Source: Salticus scenicus (taxonomy: Eukaryota > Arthropoda > Arachnida > Araneae > Salticidae). Taken from it: a DNA stretch of 64,000 bases. The translations under genes and the position numbers were made by a program. Every line of letters starts with the position of its first letter. Within the stretch, counting starts at the first letter, position 1. Positions 22,155 to 33,978 of the stretch are shown here, in pieces. The notes beneath the pieces were generated by a model. It was given only the letters and a program-made list of their open reading frames with translations. It had not been told where the DNA came from and did not search any database. The stretch lies in the NCBI GenBank assembly GCA_963930645.1, contig OZ005654.1:271942982-272006981 (forward strand), given 5' to 3'.

Positions 22155-23930
22155 GTTCTAATAATTCAAATTTATTTAGAGTAAATTAAAGGATTCATCA
22201 ACACTTTCAGAACGTAGCATTTAATTATTGTTTTTTGTTTTTCTTTTACATGGGAAGGCTGTTGCCAAATTGTACGAACTAATAGTTTGTCATAGATTTG
22301 TGGACTGTAGATTTTAATTTTTTTAATTATGAATTTTATTATTATAATGTTACTAAGAGTTAGAAAATTATCATAAATTTATAATATGTAGTTAATCTTT
22401 GATGTGATTGGGTTGAGGTTAGGTTAGTTTTACATAGCTCTTGCGCTTGCGCTCCTAAAGCAATTATTGATGTGATTGGATTAACTACTAAAGTGCTATT
22501 GCAGGATGTAGCTACAGGTCATATAAATGTAAATAAGTAAAAGAAATAACATATGGGTTGTTAACAACATATGGAGTAGCTGCTAAAAGACATTTACGTA
22601 TAAAAATTTTAAAAGTAAGTTTCAGTTGCATAAAACGGTGAGAATTTTTTTACGATACAGATACCTTTTGAATTTCAGATGTTTTCATTTATAAAATTTC
22701 TAATAAATTTTAATATTTTAAAAATTTTATTTAAATGTAAGTATTTAAAAAATACCGGTACAAATGTTAAAATTTCAAAATTCTATTCTTGTTTCTAAAT
22801 GCTTTTTTTTTTTCTGCTTCTTCTCTTACACTATGTGTCATATGCAGATGTTTTACTTTTTATATACGCCTCTTTTCTACTTTCACATTACGAAAGAAAA
22901 TTTAATATTTTATTGAGTATCTAAAATAAAACTTGGATAACTTTTCATGTATTTCTGCAAAAATAAATAAATAAGTTTGTTTAAACGGCTTTTGTCATCC
23001 ACCATATGTATCCAAAAACAAAATATTATGTAAGTTAAATAATGTTGGTGTTATTTCAATATAATTGTCTCGTGTTTTAAGTGGATTCCGTCTGAAAACA
23101 AAATGATAAAAGAAAATTTAGCTTTTCGTTGTATAATACTTGTTATTAATAAATATGTTAACGCATATAAGTTTTATTTTATCAATATCGCCGTAGGCTA
23201 CGCACAGACAAATAGATTGTCAATGAAATTATTTCATTGGGTTTTGGGTAAGGTATAATTGTCAATTATGGGGGTATTAGATGGTCTTTGATCTCTCTAT
23301 CTTCATAGGTATAATAAATAAAACAATTTGTAAGTAAATAAAATAAAAATAAATTGCAACTTAAACACAATAAAAATAAATTGCATCATTTGTTTCGGTT
23401 CGAAATTTTCCCTTCTCGTATTTATTTTTCCAATTGTATTTTCATGAAGCATTTTACATTTTTAAAAATTTGAAATGATCATACATTAGCAAAGTAATCT
23501 AATCTAACAAATATTTGTACGTGTGTTTCAATAATTTAATATCGTTAAAATGAGCTTCATACATTTTTAATCTATACTAAACCTTAATGTATAAGAATTC
23601 TATTTTATATCCTTTTGTATACAAATAAGTACCTAATAAAAAATAAATAAATTTTGCACTGATAAAAATCTATAAAATTCAGTATAGCTTTGATATCTGA
23701 ATCTGTCGTCCTTGGCGGTTTTTGGATTTAGCAAGCAAAAGTGTAATACGAAAAATATACTCTTCACAGATGTAGGTATATTTTCGTCATACATATCTAG
23801 ACCCACATTCCTACATGTGATACTAAGTGAAGTGGTTAGTATCACTTGTGGGTCTCTAGCATATATTGTACAAAATATTGTTTGGAAATAATCAAGAGTA
23901 AGGGTAGGGGACGGTCTGGCGATTTTTTTC
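22155..23930. other. Region upstream of the MBD2/3 start codon
   Basis: This should hold the 5' UTR and promoter, perhaps with a non-coding first exon. No TATA-box-centred promoter can be picked out with confidence in such AT-rich sequence. A perfect-looking foldback around GACCCACAAGTGATACTAA lies at 23800-23855. Confidence 0.4.
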
Positions 23931-23966
23931 GACGCCAACTTGTATCTCCAAAAACAAGATGGCGTC
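23931..23966. promoter_or_regulatory. Paired YY1-like motif in a hairpin
   Basis: GACGCCAACTTGT and ACAAGATGGCGTC are inverted copies with one mismatch, separated by 10 bases. AAGATGGCG is the classic YY1 core often found just downstream of metazoan transcription starts. On the plus strand an ATG here gives MASNT and then a GTAAAA donor-like site, so a first coding exon is possible. It lies 1.8 kb upstream of MBD2/3 in divergent orientation. Confidence 0.3.
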
Positions 23967-23974
23967 TAACACGG

Positions 23975-25170
23975 TAAAATAATACTATTCAATCTGACTT
24001 TTCAAAATTTTTACTAATTTTTGCTGAATTTATTTCATACAAAATATCTGGAAAGTATAGATTTATTTAATTATTTTTGGGATTTAGAATCAAAGTGAAA
24101 GAAAGCTATGACTGATGAATGAAATTATGATCAAAGCAGCAAAGTAAAACGATTAATGTATCCACTGCATATATAAATAACAATTAAAAATATTTCAAAA
24201 ACAGTTATTTGTTTAAGATAAATAATTTTAGAATACCCAAATAGCTTCATTCTAAATATAATAAAATGAAACATTAATAGCTAATTTAAATAAATATTCG
24301 TATAAAAGAATGTCCGTTGAAACACGTTTTCAATAAAGTAAAATTACAAATAACACTTTTTTGTCCCAGGAGGGGGAGGGGGGCAAAATTTCCCCTGTAC
24401 CTCAATGGGATCAGAAGTTATGACAGAAATTTAAAGTTCTGTACGCATAAAAATGTATAATAAATATCATATATTATGCTTACACATTAAAAGACCTAAT
24501 TTTTTAAGTTTACATATTCAGCATTAAATTAGTAATGTTTACAATGTTTAGTAAAAAAAATTTTTAAAAATCATATGCAACATAGTTATGCTTGCTAATA
24601 AATAAATAATTTAAATAAATAAATAAATAAAATATATTTTATAAACATTTCAGAACAAAATTTGGCGTAAAGTGAGCATGAGTCACAGGTCTGCAAGAAC
24701 ATAAATCAGACAAATTGAATATATTATTATGTTGTGGTCATCACAAAACATTCTTCTGTATTTTCCTATACAAATTCTTGCAGAACAAATTGTTTATAAA
24801 AATAATCATTTATCAAAGTTATTTTTTAAGGTAAATGTAGTCATTCCCCCCCCCCCCCAGAAAAACATACTAAATGTCAAAAGAAAACCAGTTTTGTGTC
24901 TCACAGGCAATATCTTGTTTTTTGTTTGTTTTTTTTTTTTTGTTAATCGCACACGCAAACATTTTTCTAAAAATGGTCAAATCGTGTTCCGGACATCTCA
25001 AAACGAGTAAATTCGTCGAAAACCAGAGGTGGAAAAATTTTCTTTTTTTTTTTTTTTTTTATGTATGTAGAAGAAAATAATAAAGGCATTTGTCTTAACT
25101 ACTGTAAGTAAAATAGGAATAAATTTTCTGACAGAACATTTGTGCAGGTGCATTGATTATTTATTTATTA
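23975..25170. other. AT-rich intergenic stretch
   Basis: No bounded feature was recognised. It includes G-rich (24370) and C-rich (24846) patches and T runs near 24936 and 25044. Confidence 0.5.
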
Positions 25171-26798
25171 CTAGCAAAGCCCCGGTTCAGGAACGAACCG
25201 AATTCTGAATGCTGGAAAAATTTCAAAATCAAATTCGAAATGTACAAAACTAGGCCTGATGCTGCTTGCATGCAAAGTTTGTTAACGCAACCATTTTTTA
25301 ATTCATGAAATAAATGAAGGTATTGAATCAACGAAGGCTTTTCTCGTTTCGCTGGTCACTATATTTAAAGGAAACACTTTTCTATATCGCTTTACAAACA
25401 AAATAAAATTTAAAGAAATCATGAAATTGCTTTAAAGCCCTCTTTGGTTCCCCGCTGCAACCCACTCATTCCCAGACTCTCGGGTGTCTGCATGTCCCTA
25501 TTGCCTGTGACAATAGTGAGCTTCCATTTGGGTGCTTATCAGATGACAGTTTCGAAACGGACAGTATCGAAAAAATTGAAGTAGCCATTTTATATTTGAA
25601 TCCCAGTTACATATGAGCATCACTATACGTGATGTACATAATATTTTCTTTCACGTTATTTTCTATATTTATTTGATTTATTCGATAAACCATAAAATGA
25701 CAACAATTTCACACCAAATATACTATTACAATGTGCTTATGATCGACTACGTCTATCGCATGAGACAATTAATTTTTGTAGTTATAATAGTAGTTGAGTT
25801 AGTTAATAGTAGTTGGTATATAGAAAAACAAATAATGAAATATGTAAACCTGATCATGGTACAGCCTTAATGTAGCTCCCCTTGGCGGCGACTTTTGAAT
25901 TTTTATCGTCACTTTAGACAAAAATACATAATTTATGTTATTATTATTATTATTTTGTTTCTTTCTTTTCTTTTCCTTTCCTTTTCTTTCTTTCCTGTTT
26001 TTCAATATTTTATAATTTATTTATATTTTTTATGCGCTACTTGGCTTAAAGTGACTTTTACGAAAGTGGAGTCCTTGGCGAAAAATGTCCGATCTATTTC
26101 AGCATCAAAATTTTAAATTTTTTTTTTTTTTTTTTTTATAAGTAAAGATCTTTAATGTAATGCTGAATTAGCTTTCATGCTAAGCGCGATTCATCCGTGC
26201 TAGAAATATTGAAATATACTATTTAAACAAAAGGGGGGATCTAAAATTGAGGTATTTTATTTATTTATTTTTTACTCCATTTTTATATTTATATATATAT
26301 ATTTTTTTTTATGTGCAAGAGCAAATTTATTTTATTTTATTTTATTATTATTATTTTTTTTTTTCGCGTGAAAGCATATATTTTATTTTATGTTGGGAAA
26401 AAAAGTTATTATTATTATTTTTTTTTTTTTTTTGGCAACAATTAAAAATTTAAATGTCCATTTTTAAAGCTTTTCCCATGTTATTATTTTCACATTTTAA
26501 TTAATTTTTAAAAATCTAATCAAAATTTCGTTACAAATGAAGTACCAAATGAAAGGGTCATTTTTTCTGAATCCGTCGGTTTAATTAACTTATCGATCGG
26601 ACAATTAGATTTTTTTTAAATTAACTAAAGTATGAAAAGCTGGTACCAATTTTTTAAATTAAGTAAAGTATGAAAATCTGGTTGCAACTTGCGTCAACAC
26701 ACAGACAAACAGAAGAAAATCTCTCTTAGCCAATCAACTTGCGTCAACACACAGACAAACAGGAAGAAAACTCTCTTAGCCATTTATATAGAGAGAGA
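25171..26798 (-). mobile_element. Non-autonomous Helitron
   Basis: On the minus strand the element starts TCTCTCTCTATATAAATGG after an A. It ends with the hairpin CGGTTCGTTCCTGAACCG, then GGGCTTTGCTAG before a T. The 5'-TC, 3' hairpin-CTAG and A/T target match canonical Helitrons. It is 1,628 bp with no Rep/helicase reading. Part of it (25450-26130) recurs at 63050-64000. A duplicated segment CAACTTGCGTCAACACACAG lies near its 5' end. Confidence 0.75.
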
Positions 26799-26869
26799 TG
26801 ATTCATTTTAATTACAATTAATTTGCTTTTAAATATAGTAATTTATTATCTGAAACAGGTAATATTTAA

Positions 26870-26879
26870 CCCTTTTACT

Positions 26880-26945
<66 letters not shown>

Positions 26946-27122
26946 CTCTGATAAAAAAATTATTTTGAAATTAGTACTTTAATATGTTTACTACAATACA
27001 ATAATCTCGACAAAAGCTGAAAATGAATCACTTGTCAGTGTCACTATGGAATATCAGTAAAACATTTCACTGTCATTTGAAACTGCCCACGGAACATATA
27101 TGTCCCGGTGGTAGCGAAAGGG
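26870..27122. mobile_element. piggyBac-like MITE
   Basis: CCCTTTTACTAC at the left and GTAGCGAAAGGG at the right are inverted with one mismatch. The left flank is TTAA (26866-26869). The right flank is CTAA, a decayed TTAA. A (TA)n/(T)n tract of about 65 bases fills the middle. Confidence 0.6.
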
Positions 27123-27458
27123 CTAATATAACAATCTAAACATTTTGTATTATCATTTTAACTTTACAAATTTTAAAGGTTGCGAAAAAATGCCTTAAGA
27201 AAATGTATACCATAAGTTTTATAATCCAGAGGTGATTGTATTCAGGTTATTTACCTGAATATTTTTATTATTATTGTTATATTTAATACCAGAATTCCAA
27301 TTTTTCTGATTTTAAATTCATAAAATAAGACTAAAAAATCAAATTTATATGATTGCTAAACCCAATTAAAATTAATATTTTTCATAAGAAGATTCCCTGC
27401 ATAAATTATACGTTCTCACCCGATACGAATACTTTTTCTCGTTAAAATTTGAGGTATT

Positions 27459-30149
27459 AGTTCCCCATCATACTATAGGTATGGGGAACTTAGGTAATCG
27501 TGAAAAATTTCGACCTCGGTTTTTTGACTTTTCTACACGTTTTCAGGTGTGAGGAATCCGAAAATGACAAAAATTTCTATGGTGTCTGTTAGTGTGTTAG
27601 TCTGTTAGTGGGTCAGTCCGTTAGTTTGTTAGTCTGTGTACACGATATCTCAAGAACAAATTGTCGCAGAGAGGTCAGATCAGTTTTAAAATATTACTTT
27701 CGACACTGGCAAGAACCCTATTCATTTGCAACATTCAATTTTAAAAACTTCGTAAGTTATTCGAAATTTACGATTTTCTTAACATGGGAGAATAGGACAA
27801 AAAATCACTTAAACGTGCATTAAATGAAAACTTTTTACTGTAAAAATGTCAGACCAGTTTTAAAATATCAGTTTTGATGCCGGAATGAACATCAGTAACT
27901 ATATATATGCTACTTTGAAAATTTCGCAAGTTACTGGAAATTTACGAATTTCTTAACATGGCAGTATAGGGGAAAATTTCACATAAACGTCAATTTTGAG
28001 AGATATTTTCATCGTAAAGATGTCAGACTACTTTTGAAACATTATTTAGGACACTGGCATGAATATTAATGACTATGAATTTTCCAATATAAAGATTTCG
28101 TAAGTTGTTGGAAATTTACGAATTTCTTAACATGGCTGAATAGAGCAAAATTTCACATAAACGTCAATCTTGAGGGATATTTTCATCGTAAAGATGTCAA
28201 ACCACTTTCGAAATAATATTTAGGATACTGGCGTGAATATCATAGACTATGATTTTTCCAATTTAAAAAATTCGTAAGTTATTTGGAATTTACGATTTAT
28301 TTAACATGTCAGAATAAAGCAAAATTGAGCATAAACTTCCATTTTGAGGATCCTAAATACGTTAGACAACTTCAAAATTACGTTTATGATATTTGTTTGA
28401 ACATGATTGAATACAAATATTCTAATAGGAAAATTTCGTAAATTATTCGTAATTTACGATTTTATCAACATAGCGAAAGTGTAAATTTTTCATATAAATA
28501 TGAATTTGAGGATTATTGCATTGGAAATAGTAGCATGAAAACTAAACAACGAAATTGACCCCGATAAAATAAATTAATAGATTAGAATAAGATAAATATA
28601 TCGAAATGAACGGTGGATAGCCTATTAGGCGGGGATTTCATTCTGTCACTGTATGAAGCTTTGGTCAAATTGATTTCTTTTAACATTATTGCCGAAACGT
28701 CAGTGGAGGCCCTCTGTTGAGACTCAAAACGGTTTTGGGCTGTGTCTGTCTGTCTGTCTGTCGCGTGATAGCGGCCGCCAAAAAAGCGCTATTTACTTGA
28801 AATGTGGTACACATGTTCATGAGCCCCACGAAATCAGCTGTATAGTTTTTGGTATGTATTCCATTTGTAGTTCGTATACAGGGACACGCCAAAGTTTTTC
28901 TTATCATTACGGCCTATGGGAGGAATTTGTATGTACCGCGATAGCGACCACAAAAATCACGCTATTGACTTGCAATTTGGTACACGTGTTCATGAACCCA
29001 ACGGAATCAGCTGTATAGTTTTAGGTGTGTATTCCATTTGTAGTTCGTGTACAGGGACACGCCAAAGATTTTTTATGATTACGGCCTATGGGAAGAATCT
29101 GTATGTACTGCGATAGCCACCGCAAAAATCAAGCTATTGACTTCCAATTTTTGCCGAAATGTGAATGGAGGCCCTCTGTTGAGACTCAAAAGGATTTTGG
29201 ATTCCGTCTGTCTGTCTGTCATGCGATAGCGGCCGCAAAAAACACGCTATTGACTTGAAATTTTGTACACATGTTCATGATGCCCACGAAATTAACTGTA
29301 TTGTTTTCGGTGTGCATTCCATTTGTAAGTTCGTGTACAGGGACACGCCAAAGTTTTTTTTTTTACCATTACGGCCTATGGGAAGAATTTGTATGTACCG
29401 CGATAGCGGCCCCCAAAATAACGCTATTGACTTGCAATTTGGTACACATGTTCATGAGCCCATTGAGCAAGCATTTGACGAAACTGATATAGATCTGAGA
29501 CTGACCGCCTTGGCGAAAATAATGCTCCTTTTATACTTTTCTATCGAAAACAGACTGTTCTGGAAAATTCTCGTATCACATCAGCCAATGAGATTAGAGC
29601 TTCCATATTTGGTATATCCCTAATAAGGATTTTCTCGCCAAGATCGCCAAAAAAATCGCCAAGGAGGGAAATAGTCGCCAAATTTGGCACCAAATTTATT
29701 TCTTCCCTTATAGGAGCTTTTTAATGCGTTTTTAAAGAAAACTTTGGCTATTTTAACGCTAAAACGACTATAAAGGCACAAAATTAGCATTTTATCAACT
29801 TACTAAACCTCTTTGAAAGAATTTATACAAAAATAAATGCAATTATTTACAATTTCGTAACACTTTATATCATATACAAATAGGTATACAAAGAGAGATA
29901 CAACGGGGGGTTGAGGGGGTCTGCCGCCCCCCTCAGGAATGTATTTGATTTTGGTAATAAGTCGATCGAATCAATATATACTATTATATAATAAGGAATA
30001 AATAAAAATGACCTATTGAATAATGTCTGATGCAAATAGGACGTTGAGGCTCCTGATCTGCAGATACACTAGTAATATGTCTCGCACTAGAAATTTCTGA
30101 GAACATAAATATGATGGGGAACTGAGCAGAGTCCACCTATGCCAACTAG
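27459..30149 (+). mobile_element. AGTTCCCCATC family element, interrupted
   Basis: It starts with the hairpin TTCCCCAT...ATGGGGAA. An array of about five 174-bp units follows (27670, 27844, 28019, 28193, 28360; motif GATGTCAGACCACTTTTGAAA). The inverted subterminal ATGATGGGGAACT is at 30112-30124, and the element ends CCAACTAG before T. An inverted paralogue lies at 42315-43621. An unrelated element is inserted at 28689-30072. Confidence 0.7.
28689..30072 (+). mobile_element. Rolling-circle-like insertion within the AGTTCCCCATC element
   Basis: It starts TTGCCGAAACGTCAGTGG and ends with CCTGATCTGCAGATACACTAG before T. It contains a higher-order repeat: the start recurs at 29151, and GCGATAGCGGCCGC-type units recur at 28767, 28939, 29226 and 29401. 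The last 600 bases carry CGCCAAATTTGGCACCAAAT and the same 3' end as 5876-6100. Compared with the paralogue at 42315-43621 it fills an A/T junction without obvious duplication. Confidence 0.6.
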
Positions 30150-30478
30150 TTTTTTCATGAAATCATAATCGTCCCTGATAATCCTCCTAATTCCACTGAG
30201 ATACTCCAAATACTACTCTAAAAATTTCAGCCTGGTAAATTTATAGAATTTAAAAATATATAGAGAGATATCTTTCAAATGAACAAATTTAAATAGTTAA
30301 TTTTTTAATGTGATAAATTCTTATAAATAAATTACTTATTTATTTTTTAGCAAGCATAATCATGTCATCAATTTGTTTTATTTGATTATGCATTAATATT
30401 CAATGATGACTAGTTAAACTTTAAAATTTAGGTCATTTACCATGTGTGCACAATATATGGTAATTATGATACATTTTT
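30150..30478. other. Short AT-rich spacer
   Basis: No feature was recognised between two repeat elements. Confidence 0.5.
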
Positions 30479-31605
30479 ACTTTCCGAACACTAGTGAGTA
30501 AGTGAGGTAAGTATTGTAATCATGTCAAAAATCCGAGTTTGAGATTTTGGTGTTTCTGTGTTATGAGAATCTGAATTCATATTTACAATTTTTACGGTGA
30601 TTTATGTGTGTATGTATGTGAGTGAACACGATAACATCTAAACGCTTTGTTCAAATGAGCTGAAATTTGGTACGTATTATGTTATAAGTCACCATAGCAC
30701 GAACCCTATTGATTTTGGTGAAAATATGTAGTTTTACTTATAATGCCTTATTCGACTGAGCTGAAAATATGCACACATGTTATGAGTCACCGTCGCACAA
30801 ACTGTATAAATTTTGGAGAATCTGGTGTTTATAGTTTTTTTTTTTTTTTTTTTTACAGGGACACAACGAAAAATTCTTTATCATTATGGTTTATGGACCC
30901 AATTTTTTTAAACTGCGATGCATCTAAGCGTCTTATCCGATTGAGCTGAAAATTTTTACACATGTTATAGGTCTCCGTTGCACGAACTGTATAGATTTTG
31001 CTAATCTAGCACGTATAGTTCTTTTTTTTTTTTTTTTCTACAGGGACGCAATGAAAAATTCTTTATCATTATGCCCTATGGCTCAAATTCGTTAAAGCGC
31101 GATAGCGTCTTAACGCTGTATCGGATTGAGCTGAAAATGTATCTGCATGTTTTAGATCACATTCACACGAGCTATATAAATTTTGGAGAATCTAGCACTT
31201 ATAGTCGTTTTACAGGGATACAAGGAAAAATTCATTGTCATTCATTGTGGCTTTTGGGCTCAAATTATTTAAAGTGCGATAGCATCTAAACGTCTCATGT
31301 GATTGAGCTGAAAATTTATATAATTGTTATAGGCTTTTGTTGCATGAACTAAACAAATTTCAGTGAGTCTAGCATAAATAGAATTTTACAGGGACACAAC
31401 GAAAATGTCTTTATTGTTACGATCTATCGGCTCAAATTATTTGAAGGTAATAGCGTTAATTTAAACAACATAATATACAGAGAGAAATACTCATATACCC
31501 TATTATAATTTTCCCCTTTGTTTATTTAATGACTTCTCTTACTTTCATTTATTTATGCAACCGTTAATTACTTAATGTACGGAAAGTCGAGTTGAGTCAC
31601 TCTAG
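30479..31605 (+). mobile_element. ACTTTCCGAACA family element
   Basis: The 5' end is ACTTTCCGAACACTAG. A subterminal inverted copy, TGTACGGAAAGT, is followed by the hairpin GAGTTGAGTCACTC at the 3' end. Between them are about four 170-bp units with TTTACAGGGACACAACGAAAA and GCGATAGCATCTAAACG. It carries no protein. Related copies lie at 50993-54575, 54721-55712 and 56155-56835. Confidence 0.7.
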
Positions 31606-31784
31606 ATTTTTAATGTGCAGTGACTTTACATTTTGTCATAGCTGCTCATCCCATTGAGATCCCACTTTAAAAAGCTCGGGTTATATAACGTTTAGTATTA
31701 CGAAAGACTTTTTTATTTATTTATTTATTTTATTTTATTTTTTTTTTTTTTCGAAAATCAATTTATATATTTAAAAAATTTTAA

Positions 31785-31821
<37 letters not shown>

Positions 31822-32346
31822 AATTTAATCAAGTTAAATATCAAATTAAACCTTATAAAACCCTGTTTAAACTAAGGCGTCAAAAACTTTTCTATCCTTT
31901 ATAGAATTCGAGAAATTTCAGATTGAAAATGTTCAAGTAAGCTAAAAAAAATGCTGATTTTTCAAAATTTAAAGAGTTACTTAATGTACGGAAAGTCGAG
32001 TTGAGTCACTCTAGATTTTTAATGTGCGGTGACTTTACATTTTGTCATAGCTGCTCATCCCATTGAGATCCCACTTTAAAAAGCTCGGGTTATATAACGT
32101 TTAGTATTACAAAAGACTTTTTTTTTTTTTTTTTTTTCGAAAATCAATATATATATTTAAAAAATTTTAAATATTAAAAAAAAAAACTAATTTAATCAAG
32201 TTAAATATCAAATTAAACCTTATAAAACCATGTTTAAAATAAGGCGTCAAAAACTTTTCTATCCTTTATAGAATTCGAGAAATTTCAGATTGAAAATGTT
32301 CAAGTAAGCTTAAAAAAATGCTGATTTTTCAAAATTTAAAGAATTC
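31568..32346. repeat. 409-bp tandem duplication including an element 3' end
   Basis: TTACTTAATGTACGGAAAGT begins at 31568 and again at 31977. Both copies run on through AGCTGCTCATCCCATTGAG and AAAGCTCGGGTTATATAACG to CAAAATTTAAAGA. They differ mainly in T and A run lengths and a few substitutions, so the event is recent. Each copy starts with the last 38 bases of the ACTTTCCGAACA element. Confidence 0.85.
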
Positions 32347-32373
32347 ATAAAATGAAAATCGAATGAAATAAAA

Positions 32374-32950
32374 TTTTAGCAATTGAAATTGCTCTTAATT
32401 TCATTTCATCTCACAATCGTAAAAAATTCATAATTTACACAGACTCGAAGAGTGTCATCGATTCACTTTCATCTACCTCGTGCAACCCTTCTTTTATCTC
32501 TGTGTTAAATACTTATAACGACCTTCTCAAAAAGGGATTTGACATTTTGTTTTGTTGGATTCCAGGTCATGTTGGTATCGGTGGCAATGAAGCGGCAGAC
32601 AAAGCAGCTAAACAGGCTTTAACTATTCTTGACTATCCTGTTCCATATGATGATATTAAGCATGTAGTTAAAAATTATACAAAAAGCATTTGGCAAAGAG
32701 AGTGGCATTACCAGACAAATAACAAATTACATGAGATAAAACCACACATTGCAATCTGGCCTACAGTTAATCCTAGAAAACATGATGTTATTGTTACTCG
32801 CCTTAGAATTGGACATTCGAGGCTTACACACAGGCACCTGCTTCTCGGGGAACATGAACCGTCGTGTCCAAAATGTCACTCTAATTCACTTACCATTCGC
32901 CATATTCTCACTGACTGCCCATGCCTTCGTCATCTCTATAGACTATTTTA
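32374..32950 (+). pseudogene. LINE ORF2 RNase H and C-terminal fragment
   Basis: The open frame has no native start codon, because the insertion is truncated. From about residue 20 onward, TDSKS and the later GHVGIGGNEAAD carry conserved RNase H residues. The frame meets a TAG at 32948-32950 caused by a one-base insertion; dropping back one frame continues to the TGA at 33046-33048. Spacing and content resemble arthropod non-LTR retrotransposons with an RNase H domain. Confidence 0.8.
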
Positions 32951-33369
32951 GATCATCATCACCAAATCTGACAAGCCTTTTAGGTATTAACCCTCATTAC
33001 AATTTGACTAATTTTTTAAAAGAGGCTGATTTTTATTATGATATCTGATTTTAATTTTTACACTGTTCATCATTTTTTACGTCTGTTTTTATTATATACT
33101 CTGTTATTAATTTTTTACTTCTGGTTTTATTGTATACACTGCTCATTACTTTTACATCATCTCATCTTATACACTATTTGCCCTGTTTTCTATTATTTTT
33201 TGATTATTTGACTTCTTTATTTTTTAACTTTTTACCCATCCTTGTTTTAACTTTAGTTTTGTCTTTTAGTGACCATCACCCATCCAGATCTACAATTTAA
33301 TTTTACACATTTGTTTGGCGCAGTATGTCCCATTGTGGACCTTGCGCCATTAAAAGGCAACCAACCAAC
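32374..33369 (+). mobile_element. 5'-truncated LINE (I/Jockey-like) with RNase H domain
   Basis: A 14-bp duplication CGAATGAAATAAAA flanks it (32360-32373 and 33370-33383). The frame gives an RNase H domain: AIEIALNFISSHN, YTDSKSVIDSL, then CWIPGHVGIGGNEAADKAAK with the catalytic-type Asp and His. A C-terminal CPKCHSN...IRHILTDC zinc-knuckle-like end follows. One extra base near 32948 shifts the frame just before the final FRSSSPNLTSLLG segment. The 3' UTR ends in GCGCCATTAAAAGGC and an (AACC)n tail. The reverse transcriptase is absent, so it is a dead 5'-truncated copy. Confidence 0.88.
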
Positions 33370-33516
33370 CGAATGAAATAAAAAAAAAAAAAAAAAATTC
33401 CAAAAGTATATTCTCATTTTAAGTTATGTAATCACGTATTAATTTCTTTATGAATTGTGTTTGTAATATCCAAGAATGGCTTAATTTGATTTATGTTTAT
33501 AGTTTTTGTATATCAT

Positions 33517-33562
33517 TTCCCTGAAGATGGTTAAAAATTGAATATTAACCGAAACGTCGGAA
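33517..33562 (+). ncRNA. Second hammerhead-ribozyme-like motif
   Basis: CTGAAGA (33521-33527) fits the core CTGANGA, and GAAAC starts at 33551. Stem II is GGTTAA (33529-33534) with TTAACC (33545-33550), a perfect 6 bp. Stem III is the palindrome ACGT with C33558 as the cleavage base (GTC), as in hammerheads that work as dimers. Stem I pairs TTCC (33517-33520) with GGAA (33559-33562). As in the first motif there is one unpaired base (T33528) before stem II. Confidence 0.4.
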
Positions 33563-33692
33563 TGTAAAGATATTTTGGAATATAAAAATATTTTAAATAG
33601 TTTGATATGCTGAAAAGTATAGTTTTATTACTATTTTTATAATTTAATTGACAGCATATATAAGTGGAATATATTTCTTTACTCATTTATAT

Positions 33693-33727
<35 letters not shown>

Positions 33728-33791
33728 CTTGAAAGTTTTATTGAAATTTTAAGTGGCCAGGTTAAAAACTTAAATTTTTTGTGTGACTTAC

Positions 33792-33906
33792 CGTGGAATG
33801 ATCCAATTATATTAGAAGAAAATACTGCTTCTTTGGACTGTTTCTTAACACTTCGTTCAGTAAGTCCCGGGACTAATCCCCAGATAGCGTTGCAAATGAA
33901 ATATTT
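33792..33906 (-). CDS. Possible internal exon, unidentified
   Basis: On the minus strand an acceptor-like CCCACACAG precedes 33906, and a full-consensus donor GTAAGT follows 33792. The open frame between them reads KYFICNAIWGLVPGLTE and ends SSNIIGSFH. I do not recognise the product. No partner exon was found nearby, and the frame also stays open past the donor. The strong donor and the mixed amino-acid composition are the only support. It may equally be part of a repeat, since a foldback MITE begins about 70 bases away. Confidence 0.2.
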
Positions 33907-33978
33907 CTGTGTGGGTAAAGTAAACCTAACTTTCAAAAGATACACGTTAAAGTTTCATGATATCTCGATCGTTTATTG

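Noticed and set aside
23633..23938. 101-codon minus frame beginning like ASKKIARPSPTLTLDYF
   Set aside because: The first codon is TTG, not ATG. The middle is a foldback (GACCCACAAGTGATAC), and the tail becomes AT-rich. There are no family motifs or splice support.
26886..26945. (TA)n and T runs here and elsewhere as origins or terminators
   Set aside because: Simple-sequence tracts are common throughout; nothing distinguishes these.
28689..29623. Overlapping plus frames repeating YRDTPK...GLWEE
   Set aside because: They follow the tandem repeat units in several frames at once, so they are not coding.
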